Positions 1-5,924 are shown, counted from the stretch's first letter. The stretch is DNA of 8,401 nucleotides from B3-G11 sp039714175 (GCA_039714175.1 JBDLJV010000088.1:1-8401), one strand, 5' to 3'. The notes: a model not told the origin generated them from the sequence alone. Made by a program: numbers and translations.

Positions 1-662
1 TCAATGTCGTCCACGACCACGAAGGCCTCGCGAACGAACTCGGCTGGCACCTCGACCATATCGGGCGTGAAGGCACCGATGGCGTTGACATGGACGTGTG
101 CCGCCAACGCGGTGGGTACGAAGAGCGGTCCGCTTGCTGGTGTTGCCGTGGTCACGATCGCAGCGTCTCTGATGGCTTCCGCGGGTGTATCGGCGCAGGT
201 GCCCCCCACTTCGGTGGCAAGGGTGCATGCCTTGTCGCGGTTGCGGCTCCACACCGTGATCGTGTCGACGTCGCGTACCGCAAGGACAGCAGCGATCTGA
301 TCCCGCGCCATGGCACCTGCGCCGATCATTGCGAAGCTGCTCGCATTCCGCGGCGCGAGTAGATCGGTTGCCAGACCAGCAATCGCTCCCGTTCGGATGG
401 CGGTGATTGTTGGTCCGTCGACAACTCCGACGGGAGCGCCATCTTCATCGAAGACAACCACGATTCCGTTTGGGCTGCCGGGAATTGTCGAAACGATCTT
501 CACCCCGACGCTGCTTCCGACTCTCCCAGGCATGACGAGTGAGTTACCGATCTGTTGACGAAGCGGAATCTCAACATCGGGACCGAACGCAGAGCGCATC
601 GCCTCGATCGCGTCACTCATCGGAAGAGCAAGACGCGTCTCCTCAGCGGAGAGGATTCTCAT
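1..662 (-). CDS. Ornithine cyclodeaminase / mu-crystallin family NAD(P)-dependent enzyme, 3' end outside window
   Basis: Reading the minus strand from the ATG at 662-660 gives 220 uninterrupted residues to the window edge. The family is usually about 320-330 aa, so roughly the last third is missing. Visible family hallmarks are GVKIVS (residues 53-58, with the conserved substrate-site Lys55), the AIRTGA segment around Arg90, a Rossmann dinucleotide loop IGAGAMARDQ (113-122) followed by a beta strand ending VWSRN, and VNAIGAFTPDMVEV (192-205), typical of the end of the nucleotide-binding domain. Members include ornithine cyclodeaminase, ketimine reductases, alanine dehydrogenase and 1-pyrroline-2-carboxylate reductase; the sequence here does not decide the substrate. 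The start overlaps the stop of the upstream enoyl-CoA hydratase-family gene (ATGA), which implies one mRNA and coupled translation. The Shine-Dalgarno sequence is weak, as is common for coupled genes. The family call is firm; the reaction is not known. Confidence 0.88.
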   Translation of the reverse strand, partial: MRILSAEETRLALPMSDAIEAMRSAFGPDVEIPLRQQIGNSLVMPGRVGSSVGVKIVSTIPGSPNGIVVVFDEDGAPVGVVDGPTITAIRTGAIAGLATDLLAPRNASSFAMIGAGAMARDQIAAVLAVRDVDTITVWSRNRDKACTLATEVGGTCADTPAEAIRDAAIVTTATPASGPLFVPTALAAHVHVNAIGAFTPDMVEVPAEFVREAFVVVDDI

Positions 663-1429
663 GAGCGACCTGAGAGCTGTGCGATGTAGTGGGCAGCGGC
701 CGCTGCCGATTCAGGGTCCCTCAGGGATTGAGAAGCCGTGAGGGCGTCGTCTCGTGTGTCATCACCATCGAGGATCTCGGCGAAGTGTTGCTTCGTCGTG
801 CGAATCGCCGCGTGTGGTTTCGCTGCAATCGTCCTGGCGAGATCCAGCGCAACTGCATCGACGTCCTCGGGGGGCACGACTTTGTTGACGAAGCCAGCCG
901 CCAAGGCCTCGTGGGCGGTGAACCGTCGTCCGGTCATCACGAACTCCCTGGCCAGGGGCGGACTGACTTCCCGGAGGAACCGCTTGATCCCGCCCCACCC
1001 GAGGGTGATCCCGAGGTCGATCTCCGGGATCGAGAAGGTCGTGTCCGAGGCCGCGATGCGCATGTCGCACACAGACGCCAGGACGACACCCCCGCCAACG
1101 ACGAAACCGTGCAGTGCGGCGACGGTTACCTGGGGAATTGCCTCAAGTGTGTCGGCCAGCTTCCTGCCGAGGGCGAACGCCTCATAACGCTCGGCATCGT
1201 CATCACTTGCAGCGATCTCGGCGAACTCGTGGATCGAGACACCGGCACAGAAGGCCCTCCCCGCTCCTCCGAGCACGACCGCCCGCGCATCAGACGCCGC
1301 GATCTCGGTGGCTGCCTCGATGAGCTCGCTTTGCATGCCCCCTGTCAAAGCGTTCAGCTGGTCCGGCGTATTGAGCGTGAGAACAGCAACCGACTCCTTC
1401 ATCTCCAGCGTGAGACATTCGTAGGACAC
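659..1429 (-). CDS. Enoyl-CoA hydratase/isomerase (crotonase) family protein
   Basis: A complete 256-aa protein, the normal length for a crotonase-fold enzyme acting on acyl-CoA thioesters in the cytoplasm. The first oxyanion-hole segment is GRAFCAGVSI (residues 57-66). The second is GFVVGGGVVLASVCDMRIA (108-126), followed by FSIPEIDLG (132-140) and GWGG (144-147). Aligned by eye to rat mitochondrial enoyl-CoA hydratase, Glu136 matches catalytic Glu164, but the position of Glu144 is Val116. A single acidic residue fits an enoyl-CoA isomerase or another crotonase-superfamily reaction better than classical hydration. The start is GTG at 1429-1427, with a purine-rich AAAGAGAG just upstream; the next in-frame ATG (residue 10) would trim the first beta strand. 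It is the first gene of a coupled pair with the ornithine cyclodeaminase-family gene (stop 661-659 overlaps that start). The substrate is unknown. Confidence 0.92.
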   Translation of the reverse strand: MSYECLTLEMKESVAVLTLNTPDQLNALTGGMQSELIEAATEIAASDARAVVLGGAGRAFCAGVSIHEFAEIAASDDDAERYEAFALGRKLADTLEAIPQVTVAALHGFVVGGGVVLASVCDMRIAASDTTFSIPEIDLGITLGWGGIKRFLREVSPPLAREFVMTGRRFTAHEALAAGFVNKVVPPEDVDAVALDLARTIAAKPHAAIRTTKQHFAEILDGDDTRDDALTASQSLRDPESAAAAAHYIAQLSGRS

Positions 1430-1543
1430 AGGACTCTCTTTCGTTGTGGCAAGACAGTACCCGGGAATGCTCTGACTCGCTTGCTCGGCCGAAGCAGAGA
1501 GCAGAGACGACGCCTCAATCTGTGGTCTTTGTTCGTTCGTCTG

Positions 1544-1572
1544 CTGACACCTGATACCTGACTTGCTAGATT
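1544..1572 (+). promoter_or_regulatory. Putative sigma70-type promoter for the CBS-domain gene
   Basis: CTGACA (1544-1549) and TAGATT (1567-1572) are separated by 17 bases, matching 5/6 of the -35 and 4/6 of the -10 consensus. A start about 7 bases after the -10 would fall near 1579, at the first base of the ribosome binding site, giving a very short leader. The -35 lies in a small run of three degenerate heptads, CTGACAC, CTGATAC and CTGACTT (1544-1564). The rest of the divergent spacer 1430-1589 shows no gene or clear second promoter. Assigned by pattern only. Confidence 0.45.
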
Positions 1573-1589
1573 CACCGCAAGGAGGATCA

Positions 1590-2021
1590 ATGAAGAAGAC
1601 GGTTCAGAACATCATCGACCACAAGGGCAGCGACGTCTGGAGTGTCGATGCCGACGTGTCGGTCTTCGATGCGCTCGAATCCATGGCTGACAAGAACATC
1701 GGTGCGGTGGTTGTCACGCATGCCGGCGAGATCGTGGGAATCATGTCGGAGCGTGATTACGCCCGCAAGATAGCCCTGATGTCGCGAGGATCGAGGGAGA
1801 CTCCGGTCTCGGAGATCATGACACCCGATCCTGTCACGGCCCACCCGGCAGACACAGTTACAAACTGCATGCAGACGATGACCGACAACCGCTTCCGACA
1901 CCTTCCGGTCGTGGAGGACAACCAACTCGTTGGGATCATCTCGATAGGGGATGTCGTGCGAGCCGTGATCGAGGAGCAGGCCTTCCTCATCGACCAGCTC
2001 GCGAGCTACATCACCGGCTGA
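1590..2021 (+). CDS. Two-CBS-domain protein
   Basis: The start is the ATG at 1590, placed four bases behind a near-perfect Shine-Dalgarno AAGGAGGA (1579-1586). An in-frame TTG at 1563 would add nine residues but lacks such a site. The 143-aa product is only a pair of CBS motifs: CBS1 at about residues 5-62 (VSVFDALESMADKNIGAVVV, then IVGIMSERDYARKI) and CBS2 at about 74-130 (SEIMTPDPVTAHPADTV, then FRHLPVVEDNQLVGIISIGD), followed by a short helix ending ASYITG. Stand-alone CBS pairs of this size bind adenosine nucleotides or S-adenosylmethionine and act as energy sensors or stress proteins; the ligand and partner cannot be read from the sequence. It diverges from the crotonase gene and converges on the ferredoxin gene. 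TGA at 2019-2021 is a true stop: reading on meets TAA after 15 codons. Confidence 0.93.
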   Translation: MKKTVQNIIDHKGSDVWSVDADVSVFDALESMADKNIGAVVVTHAGEIVGIMSERDYARKIALMSRGSRETPVSEIMTPDPVTAHPADTVTNCMQTMTDNRFRHLPVVEDNQLVGIISIGDVVRAVIEEQAFLIDQLASYITG

Positions 2022-2030
2022 TGCCCGCGT

Positions 2031-2075
2031 TCTGTGGGCCACAGACTTCGTGGAGAGGGTCTGTAACCCTGGGTT
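2031..2075. terminator. Hairpin-rich convergent gap, possible bidirectional terminator
   Basis: The 59-base gap between the CBS gene stop and the ferredoxin stop holds several small inverted repeats: TCTGTGGGCCACAGA (2031-2045, 6-bp stem with 3-base loop), AGGGT/ACCCT (2056-2070) and AACCCTGGGTT (2065-2075), which overlaps an alternative TAACC/GGTTA pairing. No U-tract follows on either strand, so this is not a textbook intrinsic terminator, though U-poor hairpins are common at actinobacterial gene ends. The call rests on position and symmetry. Confidence 0.35.
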
Positions 2076-2080
2076 CGCGG

Positions 2081-2386
2081 TTAGGTGCGTTTGTCGAAGA
2101 TGGCTTGGTCGAATGGTTCGATCATGATGCACTCGCCGGGGCATTCCTCGGCGGACTCGACCACCTCGGCCAGGACCGCAGCGGGGACGCGGGCGACGCC
2201 ACGCGAGCCGTCAGGAGCCTGTTCGCCGTCGAAGACGAGGTCGGCACCCCAGTGCGCGGCTGTCTCCTTGACAACCCACAGGCCGTCGCTCCGTTCCTGG
2301 AAGACATCTGGGGCGATTTCAGAACAGATTCCATCACCCGTGCACAGATCCTGATCGATCCACACCATCAGCTCAGCGTCGGCCAT
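2081..2386 (-). CDS. Small single-cluster ferredoxin (3Fe-4S or Asp-ligated 4Fe-4S type)
   Basis: A 101-aa cytoplasmic electron carrier. The N-terminal segment DQDLCTGDGICSEIAPDVF (residues 11-29) has Cys15 and Cys21 in the pattern C-x2-D-x2-C, and the C-terminal ECPGECIMIE (81-90) supplies the third ligand, Cys82. Asp18 occupies the place of the second cysteine of a normal 4Fe-4S site. The same arrangement is known from Pyrococcus furiosus ferredoxin, where Asp14 is the fourth ligand; related actinobacterial 3Fe-4S ferredoxins often serve cytochrome P450s. An insert of about 30 residues (40-70) separates the halves. Cys86 is extra and of unclear role. The start ATG at 2386-2384 has AAGGA five bases upstream. 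A hairpin GCTGC-TGGG-GCAGC (2405-2418) lies in its leader. No redox partner gene is adjacent. Confidence 0.9.
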   Translation of the reverse strand: MADAELMVWIDQDLCTGDGICSEIAPDVFQERSDGLWVVKETAAHWGADLVFDGEQAPDGSRGVARVPAAVLAEVVESAEECPGECIMIEPFDQAIFDKRT

Positions 2387-2433
2387 CTCAATCCTTGTCT
2401 TGGGGCTGCTGGGGCAGCATAGACGCGGTGGGT

Positions 2434-2455
2434 CACGACCCGTACGGGCACGACC
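2434..2455. promoter_or_regulatory. Palindrome flanked by direct repeats in the ferredoxin/selC divergent spacer
   Basis: A perfect 10-bp palindrome CCCGTACGGG (2439-2448) is overlapped by two CACGACC direct repeats (2434-2440 and 2449-2455, 15 bases apart). It lies between the divergent ferredoxin and selenocysteine-tRNA genes. The symmetry suits a dimeric regulator site, but no regulator can be named and chance is not excluded. Confidence 0.3.
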
Positions 2456-2478
2456 ACAGTTGCGCTACCTTCACGGGC

Positions 2479-2570
2479 GGAGGCGACTGCGTGCCTGGTG
2501 GACGTCGTGGACTTCAAATCCAACGAGGGGGCGCAAGCTCCCTGGCGGGTTCGATTCCCGTCCGCCTCCG
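2479..2570 (+). tRNA. selC: tRNA-Sec (anticodon UCA), selenocysteine tRNA
   Basis: A 92-nt gene that follows the Escherichia coli selC layout. The anticodon loop is CTTCAAA on the stem TGGA/TCCA. The acceptor 5' strand GGAGGCGA (2479-2486) pairs with CCGCCTCC (2562-2569) over seven perfect pairs plus an A-C eighth position, which gives the long bacterial Sec acceptor. The discriminator is G2570 and CCA is not encoded. The D loop contains GG (GCCTGGTGG). The D stem can be drawn as six pairs with one mismatch, CTGCGT/ACGTCG. The long variable arm is AGGGGGC-GCAA-GCTCCCT, a 7-bp stem (one G-T) with a GNRA loop. The T arm is GCGGG-TTCGATT-CCCGT. The long variable arm, UCA anticodon and extended acceptor together point to selenocysteine rather than to a serine or leucine tRNA. 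A TACCTT box at 2466-2471 could be its -10. A 7-nt repeat array starts 3 bases after its end. Confidence 0.93.
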
Positions 2571-2572
2571 CG

Positions 2573-2607
2573 ATTACGACAGACGATGAACGACAGACGA
2601 TGAACGG
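2573..2607. repeat. Heptanucleotide array 1 (5 units, CG every 7 bases)
   Basis: Five 7-base units in register: ATTACGA, CAGACGA, TGAACGA, CAGACGA, TGAACGG. The pair CAGACGA-TGAACGA makes a 14-base repeat. CG dinucleotides fall at 2577, 2584, 2591, 2598 and 2605. The array fills most of the 44 bases between the end of selC and the stop of the acyl-CoA ligase gene. GACGA (2596-2600) can pair with TCGTC (2612-2616), so a weak terminator role for selC is possible. Confidence 0.8.
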
Positions 2608-2614
2608 TCCGTCG

Positions 2615-4429
2615 TCACTCATCCCTTCCCAAGAGGGGATCGTCGCCTTTGTACATGGCGTCGATGTCATCGCCGAATCTCTCCATCACAGCACGGCGCT
2701 TCACCTTGAGCGACGGCGTGAGCATCCCGTTCTCCGGCGTGAATTCTTCGCCGTCGAGCACGAAGTCCCGCACCCGCTCGTAGTGCTTGATGGATGACTG
2801 GCCTCGGTTGATCTCGGTCTTGAACAACTCCTTGACCTTGGCGTCCTCGAGGAGAGCGTCGAGATCAGAGGCGTCGAGGTCATGTTCTTTGGCCCATGCC
2901 TCGAGGTACTCCATGTCGGGGATCACAACAGCGACATTGTGCGGACGCTGCTCGCCGTAGACCATGACCTGGCTGATGAAACCGGAGAGCTGTAGTTGCT
3001 CTTCGATCGGTGAGGGGACGACGTACTTGCCGTTCTCCAGCTTGTACTGCTCCTTGATACGTCCCCGGATGAAGAGGTATCCGTCCTCGTCGAGTCTGCC
3101 GAGATCGCCTGTGCGGAATCCGCCGTTCCCTGTGAACACCTCAGCGTCCGCCTCCGGCAGGTTGTAGTACCCCAGCATGACGTTCGGGCCGTGGACGACG
3201 ATTTCGCCGACCTCGGGGTCACCGGTGATATCAGTATCGATCTCGATGGTGACCCCCGGAATCGCCCGACCAACCGATCCGACGCGACGTGCGCCCTTGA
3301 TATTGCACGTGGCAATCGGGCTCGTCTCCGTGAGGCCGTATCCCTCGTACACAGTGATGCCCACAGCGGAGATGAACTCGGCAACCTCTGTCGAAATCGC
3401 TGCGCCTCCGGAGAAGGCGTACTTGAGCCGGCCACCGAACGCATCGCGCACCTTCGAGAAGATGAGTTTGTCGAACAGGTCGTTCTGGAGCTCGATCCAC
3501 CGGCTCTTCTTTCCACGCTTCTCCAGCTGGATCCGCTTCCTGCCGTTGGAAATGGCGGCGTCGAACAGCGCCTTCTTTGCACCGCCCTCCTGGTCCATCC
3601 GCTTCTTGAGTCCGTCATAGACCTTGTTGAAGACGGTTGGCACGCTCACCAGGATTGTCGGTTTGATCTCCGGCATGTCACGGACGAGTGTCTTCGCGCT
3701 CGTGAGTCCGAGGGAAGCGCCGAAGCGGATCATGATGTGGAGTTCGACGGTCTGACCAAACGAGTGTGCCCACGGCAGGAACGCTGCCGATCGGTCGTCC
3801 TCGTCGAGCGGGAAGATCGCGGCGACCGCGTTGATATTCGACGTGAGGTTTCCATGCGAGAGCTTCACGCCCTTCGGGTCACCGGTTGTGCCCGATGTGT
3901 AGATCAATCCGGCGAGGTTGTCGCTCGAGACGACGGCGACGGGCGCAGGCTGCTCGTTTCCACGGGCAAGCAGCTCGGTGTAGTCGATCGCTTGGCCTCC
4001 GGCAGGATCGTCGATGACGATGATCATCTCGAGATCAGGCAGCTGGTCGGAAATCTCCTCGACCTGGGCCCTGATGCCATCGGTCGCGGCGAAGAGGACC
4101 TTTGCCCCGCTGTCCTCAAGGATGAACGCCCAATCCTTCTGGGTCTGGGCCTCGTACATCGGAACCCACGCGGCACCGAGCGAGTACGTTGCGTACGCTC
4201 CGACTGCCCATTCGATGCGGTTGTCCGAGATCGCAGCGACGCGATCGCCGGTTCGCACACCAAGCGAAGCAAGGCCGCCGCGTGCGTCTTCGACCAGTTC
4301 GCCGAACTCGCCGAAGGTGGTCCAGCCCCAGTCCCCACCGGAGCCGCGCTGTCCGAACAGAGGATTGTCGGGGTAGTTGGCGACACTGTTCGTGATCAGT
4401 TCTACAAGAGTGGAGACCTCTGTGGACAT
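2615..4429 (-). CDS. Long-chain fatty acyl-CoA ligase (AMP-forming, FadD15-like)
   Basis: A 604-aa member of the ANL adenylate-forming superfamily. It activates a fatty acid with ATP to an acyl-adenylate and then to acyl-CoA, most likely at the inner face of the membrane. Visible motifs are the P-loop YTSGTTGDPKGV (177-188), LPWAHSFGQ (218-226), the adenine-binding YEGYGLTETSP (361-371), the hinge-side GDLG (441-444), the long-chain signature GRIKEQYKLENGKYVVP (456-472) and a C-terminal TPSLKVKRR (571-579) with the candidate catalytic Lys575. The length and the long C-terminal domain match the bacterial FAA1/FadD15 branch, not short- or medium-chain enzymes. The start is ATG at 4429-4427 with AAGGAA six bases before it; the open frame continues upstream to 4558, but that part overlaps the divergent gene. 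Acyl-CoA metabolism is also represented by the crotonase gene about 1.2 kb away, but the two are not in one operon. Confidence 0.95.
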   Translation of the reverse strand: MSTEVSTLVELITNSVANYPDNPLFGQRGSGGDWGWTTFGEFGELVEDARGGLASLGVRTGDRVAAISDNRIEWAVGAYATYSLGAAWVPMYEAQTQKDWAFILEDSGAKVLFAATDGIRAQVEEISDQLPDLEMIIVIDDPAGGQAIDYTELLARGNEQPAPVAVVSSDNLAGLIYTSGTTGDPKGVKLSHGNLTSNINAVAAIFPLDEDDRSAAFLPWAHSFGQTVELHIMIRFGASLGLTSAKTLVRDMPEIKPTILVSVPTVFNKVYDGLKKRMDQEGGAKKALFDAAISNGRKRIQLEKRGKKSRWIELQNDLFDKLIFSKVRDAFGGRLKYAFSGGAAISTEVAEFISAVGITVYEGYGLTETSPIATCNIKGARRVGSVGRAIPGVTIEIDTDITGDPEVGEIVVHGPNVMLGYYNLPEADAEVFTGNGGFRTGDLGRLDEDGYLFIRGRIKEQYKLENGKYVVPSPIEEQLQLSGFISQVMVYGEQRPHNVAVVIPDMEYLEAWAKEHDLDASDLDALLEDAKVKELFKTEINRGQSSIKHYERVRDFVLDGEEFTPENGMLTPSLKVKRRAVMERFGDDIDAMYKGDDPLLGRDE

Positions 4430-4496
4430 CGTGTTCCTTTCCAGTTGTAGGTAGGACTCTAGCTTTCGGCTGTCGCGGGAAAACTGGCATCTGACG

Positions 4497-4502
4497 TATG
4501 CT
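4497..4502 (+). promoter_or_regulatory. Putative -10 box placing a leaderless start for the HTH gene
   Basis: TATGCT ends 6 bases before the ATG at 4509, so transcription would begin at or within a base of the start codon. There is no Shine-Dalgarno sequence, which supports a leaderless mRNA. No convincing -35 is seen. The same 79-base divergent spacer (4430-4508) should also hold the acyl-CoA ligase promoter; a TAGAGT box (minus strand, 4461-4456) is the best but weak candidate. Confidence 0.4.
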
Positions 4503-4508
4503 CTCGTC

Positions 4509-5066
4509 ATGGCCAACCAACAGGAACTCGGTGCGCTCATACGTGAATCCCGGCTCAAGAGCGGGATGTCCCTCGGTCAACTCGCATCGGCGATCGGCCG
4601 ATCATCGTCGTCTGTGCGCAGATGGGAGCGGGGTGAGGTCGCGCCGGCGGTGACCGTACTCCCCAAACTGGCAGCGATACTCGACATCGATCCGAAGGAT
4701 CTCGAAGCAGCCAGGCCCCCGGCGGGTGATGTCGAGGAGACCGCTGATCATGGGACGGAAGAGGCCACTGACGGGCGTGTCTCGACCGTTGAGCAACCTG
4801 TGGTCGAGCCACCGAATGGGTCAGAGATCATCCCTGAGGTGGAGGTAGCTCCTCAAACCGAGAGCAGTGGCCTGCTTTCGGACTTCCTTGCCGTGTTCAC
4901 CGGAGGGACGCGGAGTTGGATCGGGTGGGCCCGAGGGCTTCTCACCGCGACGGCGTTGATCGTGATGCTCTTCGTGCTTGTCTGGGCAGTCGGCGAGCTC
5001 CTCGAAGCGTTCGGAGACGTGTGGGACTCGTTCGATGTCGGATCGAACGACACTCAGAGCCCGTGA
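4509..5066 (+). CDS. Membrane-anchored XRE-family helix-turn-helix protein
   Basis: A 185-aa protein in three parts. Residues 6-66 are a Cro/C1-type helix-turn-helix domain (LGALIRESRLKSGMSLGQLA, then SSSSVRRWERGEVAPAVTVL). Residues 67-135 are an acidic, Pro/Glu-rich linker. Residues 143-164 form one hydrophobic transmembrane helix (LLTATALIVMLFVLVWAVGELL) preceded by a basic residue, followed by a 20-residue acidic tail. The order HTH-linker-TM recalls RodZ-like and other membrane-tethered regulators, but the extracytoplasmic domain of RodZ is absent. It may regulate the divergent acyl-CoA ligase gene or sense a membrane signal; this is inference from position. It converges on the permease gene with 9 bases between the stops. 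The start is ATG at 4509, probably leaderless. Confidence 0.88.
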   Translation: MANQQELGALIRESRLKSGMSLGQLASAIGRSSSSVRRWERGEVAPAVTVLPKLAAILDIDPKDLEAARPPAGDVEETADHGTEEATDGRVSTVEQPVVEPPNGSEIIPEVEVAPQTESSGLLSDFLAVFTGGTRSWIGWARGLLTATALIVMLFVLVWAVGELLEAFGDVWDSFDVGSNDTQSP

Positions 5067-5075
5067 CCGGCGGAG

Positions 5076-5792
5076 CTAGAAGATCGAGCGCGCCAGCAGG
5101 GCGATAGCTGCTGCGCCGCTCACAACGAGGATGGCCACGCGGATCTGTGCCTTCCCGACCCGATTCTTGAGTAACAGCGAAATGGCGTAGCCGACGATTA
5201 CCGCAGGGAGTAACGCGACTGCTACCCGGACATCGAGCCACGCGATGTTGCCGGTGGCGTACCGGAATGCCAAGGAGGTGAACACCCCGATGGAGAACAC
5301 CGCTGCGAGTGTGGATCGTATCGTGTCCGAATCCTCGGCTGAGTACACGAGAGCGAGCGGCGGTCCTCCGATGGAAGCGACGACCCCGCCCGTTCCCGAG
5401 GCGATTCCTGCGGCGAGCTTCGTGCCAGGCGTTCTTCTCACGTGTCTGCCTGAAGCGATCACACCCACCGCGCCGAGAACAAAGAGGGCGATGAGTACAT
5501 CAAGCGTGCGTCTGGTGGCGAATGCCAGCAACGTGACGCCGATGATTGCTCCGGGGATACGTCCTCCGATGATCCACCAGAACCCGTGAAGATCAATCGC
5601 GTGTCGCTCGCGCCATGCCATCGAAACCGTGAGTGGGATCATCATGATGAGTTGGGGGACAGGAGCGAGGCTCGGGTGGATGAGCGAGAGAAGAGGTACC
5701 GAAACCATGGCAAAGCCGAGACCCACCGTGCCTTGGAAGCTTGCCGCGCCAGCTGTGATGAGGAGGGCCAGCACCCATGCGATCGGAGACAT
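5076..5792 (-). CDS. TauE/SafE-family membrane permease
   Basis: A 238-aa polytopic membrane protein of the sulfite exporter TauE/SafE (DUF81) family, proposed to move organosulfur or other small anions. Family features are an N-terminal helix with GTVGLGFAMVSVPLL (21-35), the GGRIPGAIIG motif (76-85) and its repeat-half counterpart SGTGGVVASIGGPPLAL (132-148), with about eight hydrophobic segments. No substrate can be assigned. The chosen start is ATG at 5792-5790, where the family's first helix begins. The open frame runs on upstream to 5891, but that extension only translates the heptanucleotide array into repeats of MSYVVCR and is rejected. No ribosome binding site precedes the ATG. TATATC (minus strand, 5808-5803) is a possible -10 for a nearly leaderless transcript. 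It diverges from the lipoprotein operon. Confidence 0.87.
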   Translation of the reverse strand: MSPIAWVLALLITAGAASFQGTVGLGFAMVSVPLLSLIHPSLAPVPQLIMMIPLTVSMAWRERHAIDLHGFWWIIGGRIPGAIIGVTLLAFATRRTLDVLIALFVLGAVGVIASGRHVRRTPGTKLAAGIASGTGGVVASIGGPPLALVYSAEDSDTIRSTLAAVFSIGVFTSLAFRYATGNIAWLDVRVAVALLPAVIVGYAISLLLKNRVGKAQIRVAILVVSGAAAIALLARSIF

Positions 5793-5797
5793 TGGGG

Positions 5798-5916
5798 GGA
5801 ACGATATACGACATACGACATACGACACCCGACATACGACATACGACACCCGACATACGACATACGACATACGACATACGACATACGACATACGTACTAC
5901 GTACTACGTACTACGT
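5798..5916. repeat. Heptanucleotide array 2 (17 units), filling a divergent promoter region
   Basis: Seventeen 7-base units in one register: GGAACGA, TATACGA, two CATACGA, CACCCGA, two CATACGA, CACCCGA, five CATACGA, CATACGT, three ACTACGT. Every unit has CG at positions 5-6. The block CATACGA-CATACGA-CACCCGA occurs twice, a 21-base higher-order repeat at 5812-5832 and 5833-5853. The array takes 119 of the 132 bases between the start codons of the permease (5792) and the lipoprotein gene (5925). Its CATACGA stretch has no stop codon on either strand, which produces false N-terminal extensions on both neighbours. Confidence 0.95.
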
Positions 5917-5924
5917 TTCCGCCA

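Noticed and set aside
689..1561. A 290-codon plus-strand open frame opposite the crotonase gene.
   Set aside because: It is an antisense shadow of a clearly recognisable enzyme, with no start signal and no domain.
2061..2083. A tRNA-like fragment suggested by GGGTTCGCGG.
   Set aside because: No acceptor or anticodon arm can be built around it; the symmetry is better explained as hairpins between convergent genes.
3191..4450. A 419-codon plus-strand open frame opposite the acyl-CoA ligase gene.
   Set aside because: Its translation has no recognisable domain and is rich in Arg, Asp and Val, as expected for an antisense shadow of a GC-rich gene; the minus-strand frame carries all ligase motifs.
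4430..4558. Upstream extension of the acyl-CoA ligase to 4558.
   Set aside because: It would overlap the divergent HTH gene; the ATG at 4429 has a good ribosome binding site and the right family length.
5793..5891. N-terminal extension of the permease with MSYVVCR repeats.
   Set aside because: The peptide is only the 7-base array read through three frames (21 bases per 7 residues), and the family's first helix starts after 5792. In-array ATG starts cannot be fully excluded.
5798..5916. A CRISPR array.
   Set aside because: Units are 7 bases with no unique spacers, and no cas genes are present; it is a simple tandem array.
5586..5924. N-terminal extension of the thioredoxin-fold lipoprotein by 113 residues.
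   Set aside because: It translates the antisense of the permease and then the stop-free heptad array (TYDIRHT repeats); the signal peptide begins at 5925.
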